NCBI GenBank assembly: GCA_027618515.1
Contig: JAQCEV010000014.1
Span: forward strand, 1 to 41,069
Reading direction: 5' to 3'
DNA: 41,069 bases
Source: Chloroflexota bacterium
GTDB taxonomy: Bacteria; Chloroflexota; Dehalococcoidia; Lucifugimonadales; Australimonadaceae
The notes beneath the pieces are model-generated. The model searched no databases. It worked only from the letters and a program-made list of their open reading frames with translations, and had not been told where the DNA came from. Shown piece by piece: positions 15,283 to 22,925 of this stretch. Within the stretch, counting starts at the first letter, position 1, and every line of letters begins with the position of its first letter. Position numbers and translations under genes: made by a program.

Positions 15283-17475
15283 ATGCAGGCATTACTCGAA
15301 AAGGTAAGAAGTTACCTGCCGCAGGACCGCGTGCAGTTGGTGGAAGACGCCCTGGAGTATGCACGCGAGCTCCACGAGGGGCAGAAGCGCCGCTCTGGCG
15401 AGCCCTACATCGAACACCCCGTCAGCGCCGCGACCTACTTAGCCGACCTACTGCTCGACGCTACGACCATCGCGGCAGCGCTCCTTCACGATGTAGTCGA
15501 AGACTGTGGCGTTTCCGTCGATGAGCTTCGCGAGCGCTTCGGCGACGAGGTCGCGCGCCTGGTTGACGGCGTTACGAAACTCACCCAGCTGGATCTGCTA
15601 GGGCTCGACGAGAACGGCACGCTTCCAACTCCAGTCGATGACGAACAGGCTGAGAGCCTTCGCAAGATGTTGGTGGCGATGGCCGAAGACATCCGCGTGG
15701 TGCTCATCAAGCTGGCTGACCGGCTGCACAACATGCGCACGCTTGGCGCGCTGCCGCACCACCGACGGATCGCTATCGCCCAGGAAACGCTGGATATCTA
15801 CGCTCCACTGGCGCACCGCTTAGGCATGGGTGAGGTTAAGTGGCAGTTGGAAGACCTGTCGTTCAGGTACCTCCAGCCAATCGAGTACAAGTCCATATCC
15901 AAACGCCTAACAACCAAGCGCCGAGAGCGTGAGGCGTACATCGAACAGGTTACGGAGGTCTTGAAGCGGGAGCTTGCGCGAGCGAACTTCAACGCAGAGG
16001 TCACCGGTCGACCGAAACACATCTACTCGATCCACCACAAGGCACAGGCGTACGCCGCGCAGGGCAAGCAGCTCGGCGACATCTACGACCTGTTCGCCGT
16101 GAGGGTGCTGGTGCCCAGCGTGCAGGATTGCTATGGCGTGCTGGGCGTAGTGCATTCGCTCTGGCGTCCGCTCCCCGGCCAGTTCGACGACTATATCGCG
16201 AATCCCAAAGAGAACGACTACCAGTCGCTCCACACCTCCGTGCGCTCCATAGGTGGGCTACCCGTTGAGGTGCAGGTGCGAACGTACCAGATGCACCGCA
16301 TCTCCGAGTACGGCGTCGCCTCCCACTGGAGCTACAAAGAGGGCGGGGGCGCCGGCAAGGACGTCAAGTTCGAAGAGCGGATGACCTGGCTTCGCCAGCT
16401 ACTGGAGTGGCAGCGGGATGTCTCAGGGACTGAGGAGTTCCTGGAAAACGTTCGCACCGACATCTTCCGAGACCAAGTTTTCGTATACACGCCGAAGAAC
16501 GCGATCAAGGAATTGCCCGCGGGGGCAACTCCCATCGATTTCGCGTACCGGATCCACACGGAGCTTGGTCATCGCTGCATCGGCGCAAAGGTCAACGGCA
16601 AGCTGGTAGGCCTGGACACGCAACTCAAGAACGGCGACACGGTGGAGATACTCACGAGCCGGGTCGCGCGCGGCCCCAGCCTGGATTGGCTGAACTCCCA
16701 TCTTGGGTACGTGAAGACCGCCACTGCCCGCCAATCGATCCGCGCGTGGTTCCGTCGCGAGGAGCGTGGAGAGAACGTCCAGCGGGGTCGTGATCTGCTC
16801 AGACGAGAACTCAAGCGCCTGAACGACGCTACTGATGAAGTCGAGATCGCGAAGATGTTTGGCTATGCGTCAGAGGACGACCTGTTCGCTGCTGTGGGCA
16901 GCGGCATGGTCTCCATGGCCCAGGTCGCAGGCAGACTCACTACCCACGCCGACAGCCGAACCGACCCCACGAGCGTCGATGACGCGTCACTCACCGGGCC
17001 AACCGCAGGTATCACCGTGCTTGGTGTCGGCGAACTGCTTACGCGTATGGGGGAATGCTGCCACCCATTGCCTGGCGACGACATCACGGGCTACGTGACG
17101 CGATCCCGAGGAGTGACCGTTCACCGGACTGATTGCCCCAATCTAAACAGCCTCCACGCCTCGGATAGCTCCGGCGACAGGATGGTGCCGGTCTCGTGGG
17201 GCAAGAGCCGGAACCAGTATCCGGTACGCCTGAAGATCGAGGCGTTCGACCGGATGGGATTGTTGCATGACATCACGGGTGCGACATCCATCGAGCGCGT
17301 GAACATACGTGGCTCACAGACCGATGTCCACAGCGACCACACCGTGACGGTCCACGTAACGGTGGAGGTACAAGGCCTGGAACAGCTCAGTCGCCTGTTC
17401 TCCCGCATCGAAGGCGTACGAGGCGTCCACTCTGTAAGCCGTACCATCCAATCGGTAGCGCCTGCTGCTACCTAG
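15283..17475 (+). CDS. RelA/SpoT bifunctional (p)ppGpp synthetase/hydrolase
   Basis: Long Rel-type stringent-response enzyme of 730 aa. The HD hydrolase domain is intact: EHP at 44-46, LLHDVVED at 67-74, and LADRLHNMRT near 147-156. The synthetase domain carries GRPKHIYSIHHK, YDLFAVRVLV and NDYQSLHTSV. TGS (FVYTPKNAIKELPAGATPIDFAY), the RIS zinc-finger region (CCHPLPGD) and a C-terminal ACT domain follow. With HD and synthetase motifs both intact it should make and degrade (p)ppGpp. It appears to be transcribed without a leader. rpsT follows 99 nt downstream. Confidence 0.95.
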   Translation: MQALLEKVRSYLPQDRVQLVEDALEYARELHEGQKRRSGEPYIEHPVSAATYLADLLLDATTIAAALLHDVVEDCGVSVDELRERFGDEVARLVDGVTKLTQLDLLGLDENGTLPTPVDDEQAESLRKMLVAMAEDIRVVLIKLADRLHNMRTLGALPHHRRIAIAQETLDIYAPLAHRLGMGEVKWQLEDLSFRYLQPIEYKSISKRLTTKRREREAYIEQVTEVLKRELARANFNAEVTGRPKHIYSIHHKAQAYAAQGKQLGDIYDLFAVRVLVPSVQDCYGVLGVVHSLWRPLPGQFDDYIANPKENDYQSLHTSVRSIGGLPVEVQVRTYQMHRISEYGVASHWSYKEGGGAGKDVKFEERMTWLRQLLEWQRDVSGTEEFLENVRTDIFRDQVFVYTPKNAIKELPAGATPIDFAYRIHTELGHRCIGAKVNGKLVGLDTQLKNGDTVEILTSRVARGPSLDWLNSHLGYVKTATARQSIRAWFRREERGENVQRGRDLLRRELKRLNDATDEVEIAKMFGYASEDDLFAAVGSGMVSMAQVAGRLTTHADSRTDPTSVDDASLTGPTAGITVLGVGELLTRMGECCHPLPGDDITGYVTRSRGVTVHRTDCPNLNSLHASDSSGDRMVPVSWGKSRNQYPVRLKIEAFDRMGLLHDITGATSIERVNIRGSQTDVHSDHTVTVHVTVEVQGLEQLSRLFSRIEGVRGVHSVSRTIQSVAPAAT

Positions 17476-17574
17476 CCAAGCAGCGCCATTCAAGGCATAA
17501 TGGTTAGGTTGTAATCCGAAATTCAACGTTGCGACATCATTCGCACCGTCCGCAGAGCCCTTAGGAGGGATCCG

Positions 17575-17826
17575 TTGCCAGCAACAAAAGCAGCCCGAGT
17601 CCAGGAGCGCCGCCGCGTCATCAACCGTCTCGTACGCACGCGCACCCGAACGGCAGTGAAGCGCGCAGTCGTTGCGATCGCTAGTGAGCCGACCGAGGCA
17701 ACAACAGTCGTTGCTATCGCCATCAGTTCGCTGGATCGAGCCGCGAACAAAGGGATCATCCACAAGAACAATGCGGCCCGCCGCAAGTCCCGCTTGGCCA
17801 AGCGCCTGAACGCCGCTGCCAAGTAG
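17575..17826 (+). CDS. rpsT: 30S ribosomal protein S20
   Basis: Small basic ribosomal protein of 83 aa that binds 16S rRNA. It has the S20 layout: a basic N-terminal helix (RVQERRRVINRLVRTRTRTAVKR), a middle helix, and the C-terminal HKNNAARRKSRLAKRLN. It starts at TTG, fixed by AGGAGGG 5-6 nt upstream; no ATG lies nearby. A strong hairpin terminator follows the stop. Use of a weak start codon is also seen in other bacterial rpsT genes. Confidence 0.93.
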   Translation: MPATKAARVQERRRVINRLVRTRTRTAVKRAVVAIASEPTEATTVVAIAISSLDRAANKGIIHKNNAARRKSRLAKRLNAAAK

Positions 17827-17845
17827 GCACCTAACCTATGTAGCC

Positions 17846-17878
17846 AAAAGGCCGGGCAAATGCCCGGCCTTTTCTTTT
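17846..17878 (+). terminator. Rho-independent terminator of rpsT
   Basis: GGCCGGGC (17850-17857) and GCCCGGCC (17862-17869) flank an AAAT loop, followed by TTTTCTTTT. The A-rich left flank would allow it to work in both directions. Confidence 0.9.
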
Positions 17879-17926
17879 GGCCGTTTCCAAGGCCTCTTCG
17901 TGGTCATACAGAACACGCGGGAATCT

Positions 17927-17955
17927 GTGACAACTGCCCGTTGACGCGTTGTCAC
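17927..17955. promoter_or_regulatory. Spaced inverted repeat upstream of lexA
   Basis: GTGACAAC (17927-17934) and GTTGTCAC (17948-17955) are perfect inverted copies with start points 21 bp apart, about two helical turns. The right arm lies just after a TTGACG (17941-17946). Either a dimeric regulator site or a hairpin is possible; it is distinct from the SOS box. Confidence 0.4.
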
Positions 17956-17969
17956 GGGCCAATTAGTCT
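17941..17969 (+). promoter_or_regulatory. Candidate lexA promoter
   Basis: TTGACG (17941-17946), a 17-nt spacer and TAGTCT (17964-17969). The -35 is good and the -10 is weak. The SOS box begins 8 nt after the -10, where LexA would block transcription initiation. Confidence 0.4.
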
Positions 17970-17976
17970 TCCAATA

Positions 17977-17988
17977 GAACATGTGTTC
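17977..17988. promoter_or_regulatory. SOS box (LexA operator) of lexA
   Basis: GAACATGTGTTC fits the Gram-positive/Chloroflexota-type LexA operator consensus GAAC-RNRY-GTTY. It lies 14 nt before the lexA ATG and just upstream of the ribosome-binding GGAGG, so it supports autorepression. Confidence 0.85.
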
Positions 17989-18002
17989 CCCGGAGGACGA
18001 CA

Positions 18003-18650
18003 ATGACCCTACTGAACCCACGACAGCAAGAGATCCTAGATTTCGTTCGCGGATATCACCTCGACCGCAGCTACATGCCATCGGTCCGCGAGATACAAGC
18101 CGCGTGCGAAATCAGTTCCACGTCGGTGGTCGACTACAACCTCCGCATCCTAGAGCGTGAGGGGTTCGTCCGGCGATCCCCCGACATCTCACGGGGCTTG
18201 GAACTCGTGGGAACGGAGGAGAAGGAACCACAGATCGAGATCTTCCAGATCCCGGTCCTGGGCTCCATCGCTGCCGGTGAGCCGATCCCCGTGCCCGAAT
18301 CCGAAGGGTGGCGCTCTGAAGGATCAGAGACCATCACACTGCCCCCTGAACTCGCCACTCGTAACCCCGAAGAACTCTTCGCTCTGCGCGTGAAGGGCTA
18401 CTCGATGATCGACGCCCTGATAACCGACGGCGATATCGTCGTACTCACGCCCACCTCGCAGGCCCGCAACGGCGACATGATCGCCGCATGGCTGCCGTTG
18501 GAGGAGACCGCAACACTCAAGCGTTTCTTCCTTGAAGGCGACATGGTGCGCTTGCAGCCCGAGAACAAGCAGATGGACCCCATCATGGTGCCCGCGGGCA
18601 ACGTCCAGGTGCATGGTCGGGTCGTGGGTGTCATCCGCCGGATGAACTAG
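18003..18650 (+). CDS. lexA: LexA repressor
   Basis: SOS repressor and self-cleaving peptidase (S24) of 215 aa. The N-terminal winged helix starts LLNPRQQEILDFV and has YMPSVREIQAACEISSTSVVDYNL. The Ala-Gly cleavage site is in SIAAGEPIP near residue 92. The catalytic Ser is in VKGYSMIDALI and the Lys in ATLKRFF. A Tyr replaces the more usual Asp or Met before SM, probably harmless. GGAGG lies 7 nt before the ATG. An SOS box overlaps the leader, so the gene is expected to repress itself. No other box of this form was found in the window. Confidence 0.95.
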   Translation: MTLLNPRQQEILDFVRGYHLDRSYMPSVREIQAACEISSTSVVDYNLRILEREGFVRRSPDISRGLELVGTEEKEPQIEIFQIPVLGSIAAGEPIPVPESEGWRSEGSETITLPPELATRNPEELFALRVKGYSMIDALITDGDIVVLTPTSQARNGDMIAAWLPLEETATLKRFFLEGDMVRLQPENKQMDPIMVPAGNVQVHGRVVGVIRRMN

Positions 18651-18715
18651 CCGCATAAGCCCGTCGTTGGAAACGCGAAGCGCTCTCATGCCAACCGGTG
18701 ACGTATCATCGAGCC

Positions 18716-19156
18716 ATGTTCAACGTTCGTCTCGCCCAACCCTCAGAAGTCCCCCTCATCGTCGATTTCCAGCTCAACATGGCTGAGGAGAGCGAGGGAG
18801 TCGTGCTCGATCGCGAGACGCTCACCGCAGGCGTGACCGCCGTTTTCGAGGGCAGCGCGCGCGCCGGGTACTGGATCGTCGAGCAAGGCGGCACGGCGAA
18901 GGGCATGGCGATGACGGTGCCTGAGTGGAGCGATTGGCGCAACGGGACTGTGGTTTGGATCCACTCGGTCTACGTGACCCCAGATGCTCGCCGCCAGGGT
19001 GCGTTCCGGGCGATCTACGATCACCTCCACGCGACGGTCGAGGCGACCGACGAGTTGAAGGGGCTGCGGCTCTACGTGGACAAGACCAACGAGCGCGCCC
19101 AGCAGGTCTACGAGGCCATCGGCATGACCCGCGACCACTACCACCTCTACGAGTGA
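18716..19156 (+). CDS. GNAT-family N-acetyltransferase
   Basis: Acetyl-CoA-dependent N-acetyltransferase of 146 aa. The fold is readable: FNVRLAQPSEVPLIVDFQ (beta 1-alpha 1), WIHSVYVTPDARRQGAFRAI (motif A, with a reduced RRQG acetyl-CoA loop), and the C-terminal LRLYVDKTNERAQQVYEAIGM. ATG 18716 is preferred over a GTG at 18698 because it begins directly at the fold. The acceptor is unknown. Two 21-nt tandem repeats follow the stop closely. Confidence 0.85.
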   Translation: MFNVRLAQPSEVPLIVDFQLNMAEESEGVVLDRETLTAGVTAVFEGSARAGYWIVEQGGTAKGMAMTVPEWSDWRNGTVVWIHSVYVTPDARRQGAFRAIYDHLHATVEATDELKGLRLYVDKTNERAQQVYEAIGMTRDHYHLYE

Positions 19157-19168
19157 CTCAAGCCAGGG

Positions 19169-19210
19169 CCAGGGTAACCCCTGAACCCACCAGGGTGCCC
19201 CCTGGACCCA
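19169..19210. repeat. Two head-to-tail 21-nt repeats after the GNAT gene
   Basis: Units 19169-19189 and 19190-19210 abut exactly and differ at three positions. The second contains CCAGGG and CCCTGG, which can form a 6-bp hairpin. They lie 12 nt beyond the GNAT stop. The remaining intergenic sequence to 19356 shows nothing else convincing. Confidence 0.7.
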
Positions 19211-19356
19211 TAATTTCGGCTCGCACTATGAAGGCGACTGTTGAGCGGTGGATGTCAGCGCTCAGGCTGGCTGGCGCAGAACGCCGGGACGCTGGCCATC
19301 AGCTGACGATAGCCCCTGCCGAGCGGCAGCATACCGTCCTGCGGTGACGTAGACCG

Positions 19357-19608
19357 CTAGTCGGAGGAGGGGAGGGTCTTGGCGGCGAGGAGTGCCATTG
19401 GGGCGCCATCGCAGCAGACGATGCCGGTGCCTGCCTTGGTGCACAGCAGAGTCGCCTCGCAGGTCGCGCACTGGTAGCGCTTGCCTAGCTGATTAGGGCC
19501 GTCCTGTCCTGCGTCTGTGCAAGAAAGATCACCGGCCCCGGCCTTAGTCACCATGTACTGCGCTCCGTGGTCGCTGCACTCGAAGCGCTTTCCCATCACT
19601 GACGGCAC
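19357..19608 (-). CDS. Small duplicated desulforedoxin-like protein
   Basis: Protein of 83 aa built from two copies of a roughly 35-residue unit, each opening GKR(F/Y)xC. The second copy (YQCATCEATLLC, then IVCCDGAPMALL) matches the desulforedoxin/desulfoferrodoxin N-terminal FeS4 site: CxxC and a later CC pair. The first copy is degenerate, with CxxH and a single later Cys. It probably binds one iron, in a redox or superoxide-related role, but no partner enzyme lies beside it. It starts at GTG 19608, with GAGGTGA a few bases upstream. The family call is from motif only. Confidence 0.75.
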   Translation of the reverse strand: MPSVMGKRFECSDHGAQYMVTKAGAGDLSCTDAGQDGPNQLGKRYQCATCEATLLCTKAGTGIVCCDGAPMALLAAKTLPSSD

Positions 19609-19623
19609 GATTCACCTCACCTT

Positions 19624-19659
19624 GTGGCCTTCTGGGTGACCTTCTGTGTGGCCTTCTGG
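19624..19659. repeat. Three 12-bp tandem repeats
   Basis: Consecutive 12-mers GTGGCCTTCTGG, GTGACCTTCTGT and GTGGCCTTCTGG; copies one and three are identical. They lie 16-51 nt upstream of the small desulforedoxin-like gene, where a minus-strand promoter would be expected. Confidence 0.8.
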
Positions 19660-19776
19660 CCAACCCTGCAATGATAGCAAAGCGCTCGGCTTGCCCCGTG
19701 CCGTTAAGTGTTGAGGGTTGCGGCGGCCCAGGCGCGCCCCTATCCTCGCGCCGACCAACCAACGGGGAGTGTGCGC

Positions 19777-20967
19777 ATGGCTATCGCCTCGCAGATCAAG
19801 CAGTACATGGCGGACAGCTCGTGGATCCGCCGCATGTTCGAACTCGGGATCGCCATGAAGCGCGAGCGAGGCGAAGAGAACGTTTTCGATCTCTCGCTGG
19901 GGAATCCCGTGATGGAGCCGCCGCCAGAATTCATGGCTGAGATGCGGCGACTTCTGGATGAATTGCCAGCCGGTTCGCACCGCTACATGCCCAACGCCGG
20001 CTACGTCGAGACGAGAGCCGCTGTCGCCTCAGCGCTCGCCGAAGAGACCGGCCTCGCCTACGGCGCGCAACACGTGCTGATGACGGTCGGCGCTGGTGGC
20101 GGGATCAACGCCGTCCTACACGCGCTTTGCGAGCCCGACGATGAGGTGGTGATCTTCGCGCCCTTCTTCGCCGAGTACCTCTTCTACGCCGTCAATCATG
20201 GGGCCAAGTCCGTCGCGGTGGGCTGCGGCGCGGACTTCACACCAGATCTCGCGGAGCTAGAGGCAAAGATCACGCCACGAACTAAAGTGGTAATGGTAAA
20301 TTCGCCAAACAACCCGTCAGGACGCGTGTACCCAGACACGTTCATCCGTGATCTAGGAGCGCTGCTCCAGAGGAAGGGCCACGAGTTGGAGACGGAGATA
20401 TATCTGCTCAGCGACGAGCCCTATCGCAAGATCATCTTCGACGACCAGCCGTACCCGTTCCCACAGCTGGCCTACGACAAGACCATCACCGTGACGTCGC
20501 ACTCTAAAGACCTAGCGCTGCCCGGCGAGCGCATCGGCTACGTGGCGGTACACCCAGACTACGAGGGCGCCGCTGAGTTGATGGATGCGTTCGTGTTCTG
20601 CAATCGCGTGCTTGGCTTCGTCAACGCTCCGGCGATGATGCAACACGTGGTTCGCGCGCTCCAACACGTGACGGTGGACGTGAGCGACTACCAGCGGAAG
20701 CGAGATTACCTCTACGGGGTGCTGACCGAGGCGGGATATGAGGTATTCAAGCCCGAAGGCGCCTTCTACATGTTCCCCAAGTCACCGGTCGAGGACGAGA
20801 TGGTGCTTGTAGAAGCCTTGCAGCGCCACGGTGTACTCGTCGTGCCAGGCCGAGGCTTCGGCATGCCTGGGTACTTCCGAATCTCGTACTGCGTTGACCA
20901 ACACGTCTTGGAGGGTGCAGTGCCAGGATTCCAGGCTGTCGCCAAAGAGCTTGGCGCCTCCAGCTAG
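19777..20967 (+). CDS. PLP-dependent aminotransferase, class I/II
   Basis: Fold-type I aminotransferase of 396 aa, related to aspartate and alanine aminotransferases. LSLGNPVMEPP is the substrate-binding start, VNSPNNPSGRVY is the cofactor loop, LLSDEPYRKI carries the PLP-contacting Asp and Tyr, and SHSKDLALPGERIGY holds the Schiff-base Lys. The late Arg is in YFRISYC. ATG 19777 follows GGGGAG with a 7-nt spacing; a longer frame opens upstream but lacks a ribosome-binding site. The substrate is not predictable. It sits alone between the small iron protein (divergent) and htpX. Confidence 0.92.
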   Translation: MAIASQIKQYMADSSWIRRMFELGIAMKRERGEENVFDLSLGNPVMEPPPEFMAEMRRLLDELPAGSHRYMPNAGYVETRAAVASALAEETGLAYGAQHVLMTVGAGGGINAVLHALCEPDDEVVIFAPFFAEYLFYAVNHGAKSVAVGCGADFTPDLAELEAKITPRTKVVMVNSPNNPSGRVYPDTFIRDLGALLQRKGHELETEIYLLSDEPYRKIIFDDQPYPFPQLAYDKTITVTSHSKDLALPGERIGYVAVHPDYEGAAELMDAFVFCNRVLGFVNAPAMMQHVVRALQHVTVDVSDYQRKRDYLYGVLTEAGYEVFKPEGAFYMFPKSPVEDEMVLVEALQRHGVLVVPGRGFGMPGYFRISYCVDQHVLEGAVPGFQAVAKELGASS

Positions 20968-21096
20968 CCGATGCGATGCGGAGGACGACCCGGTATCATG
21001 CCCAATACCACAGAGGGAACGCAAACGGCGCGCGCCTCGTAGTTCTTAGCACGCGCTATAGAACAGAGTGGATCAGGAAAAGCGCCGGAGGAAATT

Positions 21097-21996
21097 ATGT
21101 TCCAGCCAGTGCAATTCGGTAGAGATAACCAGCTCAGGGCTCGCATGTTCATCACCATGCTCGGCCTTGGGCTGCTGTACGGCGTGTTCATGTGGATCGC
21201 GTGGCAATTCAGCCCCATGTATCTGTCCATCGCGCTCGTCATGGTCATCATCCAGTTCACGTTGTCGGACAAGATGGTTCTCGCGTCCATGCGTGCGAAA
21301 GTCGTTACGCCCACCGAGGCCCCCAAGCTCCACCGGATGGTGGATGAACTATGTATGAAGGCAGGCATTCCCAAGCCGAAGGTCGCAATATCCGACATGG
21401 CAACGCCTAACGCTTTCGCGACGGGACGTAGCCAGAAGCACGCCGCCGTTGCGGTGACGACCGGTCTCCTGAACATCCTTGACGATGACGAACTTGAAGC
21501 CGTCCTCGCCCACGAGATCAGCCACATCAAGACGAGGGACGTCATCGTCATGACCTACGCGTCGTTCTTCTTGATTGTCGCGGCAACGCTGTCGTCTTTT
21601 CTCATGTTCTCCGCCATATTCGGCGGCATGGGCCGCAGCAGGAACAACAACGCAGGCAGCGTAATCATGGTCGCTTTACTCGTAACGTTTATCGTGAGGA
21701 TCATCGGGAGCATCCTGGTAGCCACGCTCTCGCGCTACCGCGAGTTCTCCGCCGACCGTGGGGCGTCCGCCCTGACGCTGAAGCCCATGGCTCTAGCTTC
21801 CGCGCTTCAGCGGCTCCAAGGCTCAATGGTTAGCGTTCCCAAGCAAGACCTACGCAAGGTCGAAGGCATGAACGCCTTCTTCATCATGTCAGCCGTAGGC
21901 TCAGGCCTCGGTCAGCTATTCTCCTCGCACCCGTCGACGGAGAAACGGGTTCAGCGTCTCCAGCAGTACCAACAACAGATGGCGTTTTTGAGGTAA
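21097..21996 (+). CDS. htpX: Membrane zinc protease HtpX
   Basis: M48-family membrane metalloprotease of 299 aa. Two N-terminal transmembrane segments (about 20-55) precede the zinc motif H139-E140-x-x-H143 (VLAHEISHIKTRD); two more segments follow. The third ligand region YREFSADRGA is present. It degrades misfolded membrane proteins. GGAGG lies 6 nt before the ATG. A PspAB-like gene follows 7 nt after the stop, pointing to an envelope-stress pair. Confidence 0.95.
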   Translation: MFQPVQFGRDNQLRARMFITMLGLGLLYGVFMWIAWQFSPMYLSIALVMVIIQFTLSDKMVLASMRAKVVTPTEAPKLHRMVDELCMKAGIPKPKVAISDMATPNAFATGRSQKHAAVAVTTGLLNILDDDELEAVLAHEISHIKTRDVIVMTYASFFLIVAATLSSFLMFSAIFGGMGRSRNNNAGSVIMVALLVTFIVRIIGSILVATLSRYREFSADRGASALTLKPMALASALQRLQGSMVSVPKQDLRKVEGMNAFFIMSAVGSGLGQLFSSHPSTEKRVQRLQQYQQQMAFLR

Positions 21997-22003
21997 ACCG
22001 ACC

Positions 22004-22588
22004 GTGTGCCTAATGACATTCAAACGAGCTCCGAAGCACTCAACCTGGCCTGAGGCGATGGAGGCGATGGCCCGCAACAGCGACCGGTTTCAGCAGCAGC
22101 TCGACACCGTCACGACAGGCGAGGTCGCCGTGCTCGTGCGTCCGACTCCAGAACAGTCGCACACACAGACCAAGGCGGAGTTGGAGCGGGCGCTCACCGG
22201 CATGGATCGCACCAAGCACCATTTCGACGTGACGATCGATGAGGTCGGCCATGGCTGGGTGATCCTGAAGGGTGAGCACTTGCAGGAACTCGCGCAGGGC
22301 GCCGCGCAGATGGGCGACGTTTTTGCCGCAGCGGGTCTCGGTGAACGGGTCGTTGCGGCGGTGTTTCCGATGCGCTGGCACGACTCGACCAACCAGCGAG
22401 ATCGAACGATCTACTGGCTGTACCAGTCACGGATCCGCAGCTTCACGCCATTCGTTCCCGAGGGTGACCCGAGCAACGAGCGACGTGACCACGAGCTAGA
22501 GGTCAGGATGGAAGCCGCCATCAGGCGCGAGTTGCCCACGGAGCGTCAAACAGCGGAGTGGTTTCCGATCTGGGGCATGCCCGTCTAG
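22004..22588 (+). CDS. PspAB-like protein, HtpX partner
   Basis: Soluble protein of 194 aa. Its last 90 residues resemble the PspA-associated PspAB family as I recall it: YWLYQSRIRSFTPFVP, then a charged stretch with RRDHELEVRMEAAIRRELP and the end EWFPIWGMP. No catalytic motif is visible. It starts at GTG 22004, 7 nt after the htpX stop, with GAGGT 9 nt upstream; ATG 22013 is the alternative. It probably acts with HtpX in membrane-stress control. The family call is moderate and was not checked by search. Confidence 0.65.
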   Translation: MCLMTFKRAPKHSTWPEAMEAMARNSDRFQQQLDTVTTGEVAVLVRPTPEQSHTQTKAELERALTGMDRTKHHFDVTIDEVGHGWVILKGEHLQELAQGAAQMGDVFAAAGLGERVVAAVFPMRWHDSTNQRDRTIYWLYQSRIRSFTPFVPEGDPSNERRDHELEVRMEAAIRRELPTERQTAEWFPIWGMPV

Positions 22589-22599
22589 CCAGCGCTTCG

Positions 22600-22794
22600 C
22601 TAACTCGCGGGCTTGCGGCGTTTGCGGATCAGCGAGTCGTAAGCCCAGGCCAGCTCGATCACGTCCAGCACGGCGAGCAACGGCAGGCCGATCCAGAGCT
22701 TTACGCCCAGGAACAACACGAGCACCATCACGAAGAGCGCGGTGAGCCCCAAGCCGCCCAGCAGCATCACACCTATGCGGGTCGTCCGGTCCAT
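22600..22794 (-). CDS. Small two-helix membrane protein
   Basis: Hypothetical membrane protein of 64 aa. Two hydrophobic stretches (about 8-28 and 30-48) are joined by a short turn, and the protein ends in a basic tail RKRRKP. The ATG at 22794 has AGGAG 6 nt upstream; a longer frame to 22824 lacks such support. It is divergent from csoR, with 131 nt between. No family recognised. It could belong to the copper island, but nothing in the sequence shows metal binding. Confidence 0.65.
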   Translation of the reverse strand: MDRTTRIGVMLLGGLGLTALFVMVLVLFLGVKLWIGLPLLAVLDVIELAWAYDSLIRKRRKPAS

Positions 22795-22818
22795 CTCTGA
22801 CTCCTGAGTCGCTAAGCA

Positions 22819-22858
22819 TGTCAATCGGCACTGCCAGTATAGGTGGCACCGATTGACA
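22819..22858. promoter_or_regulatory. 10-bp inverted repeat containing the csoR -35
   Basis: TGTCAATCGG (22819-22828) and CCGATTGACA (22849-22858) are perfect inverted copies with start points 30 bp apart. The right arm ends in the TTGACA -35 of csoR. A two-site operator or a divergent regulatory region is possible. Confidence 0.5.
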
Positions 22859-22880
22859 ACGGCTCACGCCTGCGTATGCT
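22853..22880 (+). promoter_or_regulatory. csoR-copA promoter
   Basis: TTGACA (22853-22858), a 16-nt spacer and TATGCT (22875-22880). The expected start is near 22887, directly before the CsoR-like operator. Confidence 0.65.
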
Positions 22881-22888
22881 GGTACTAA

Positions 22889-22905
22889 ACCCCTACCGGG
22901 GGGGT
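22889..22905. promoter_or_regulatory. CsoR-type copper operator
   Basis: ACCCCTACCGGGGGGGT is a C-run/G-run pseudo-palindrome like known CsoR sites (B. subtilis type ACCCTACGGGGGT). It lies at the predicted transcription start and 21 nt before csoR, so Cu-free CsoR would block the promoter. Confidence 0.7.
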
Positions 22906-22925
22906 GTGGGTCAACAGGAACGAGT

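Noticed and set aside
19228-19347. Possible 39-codon gene after the GNAT repeats
   Set aside because: No ribosome-binding site and no homology seen; the frame is short and by-chance openness is likely.
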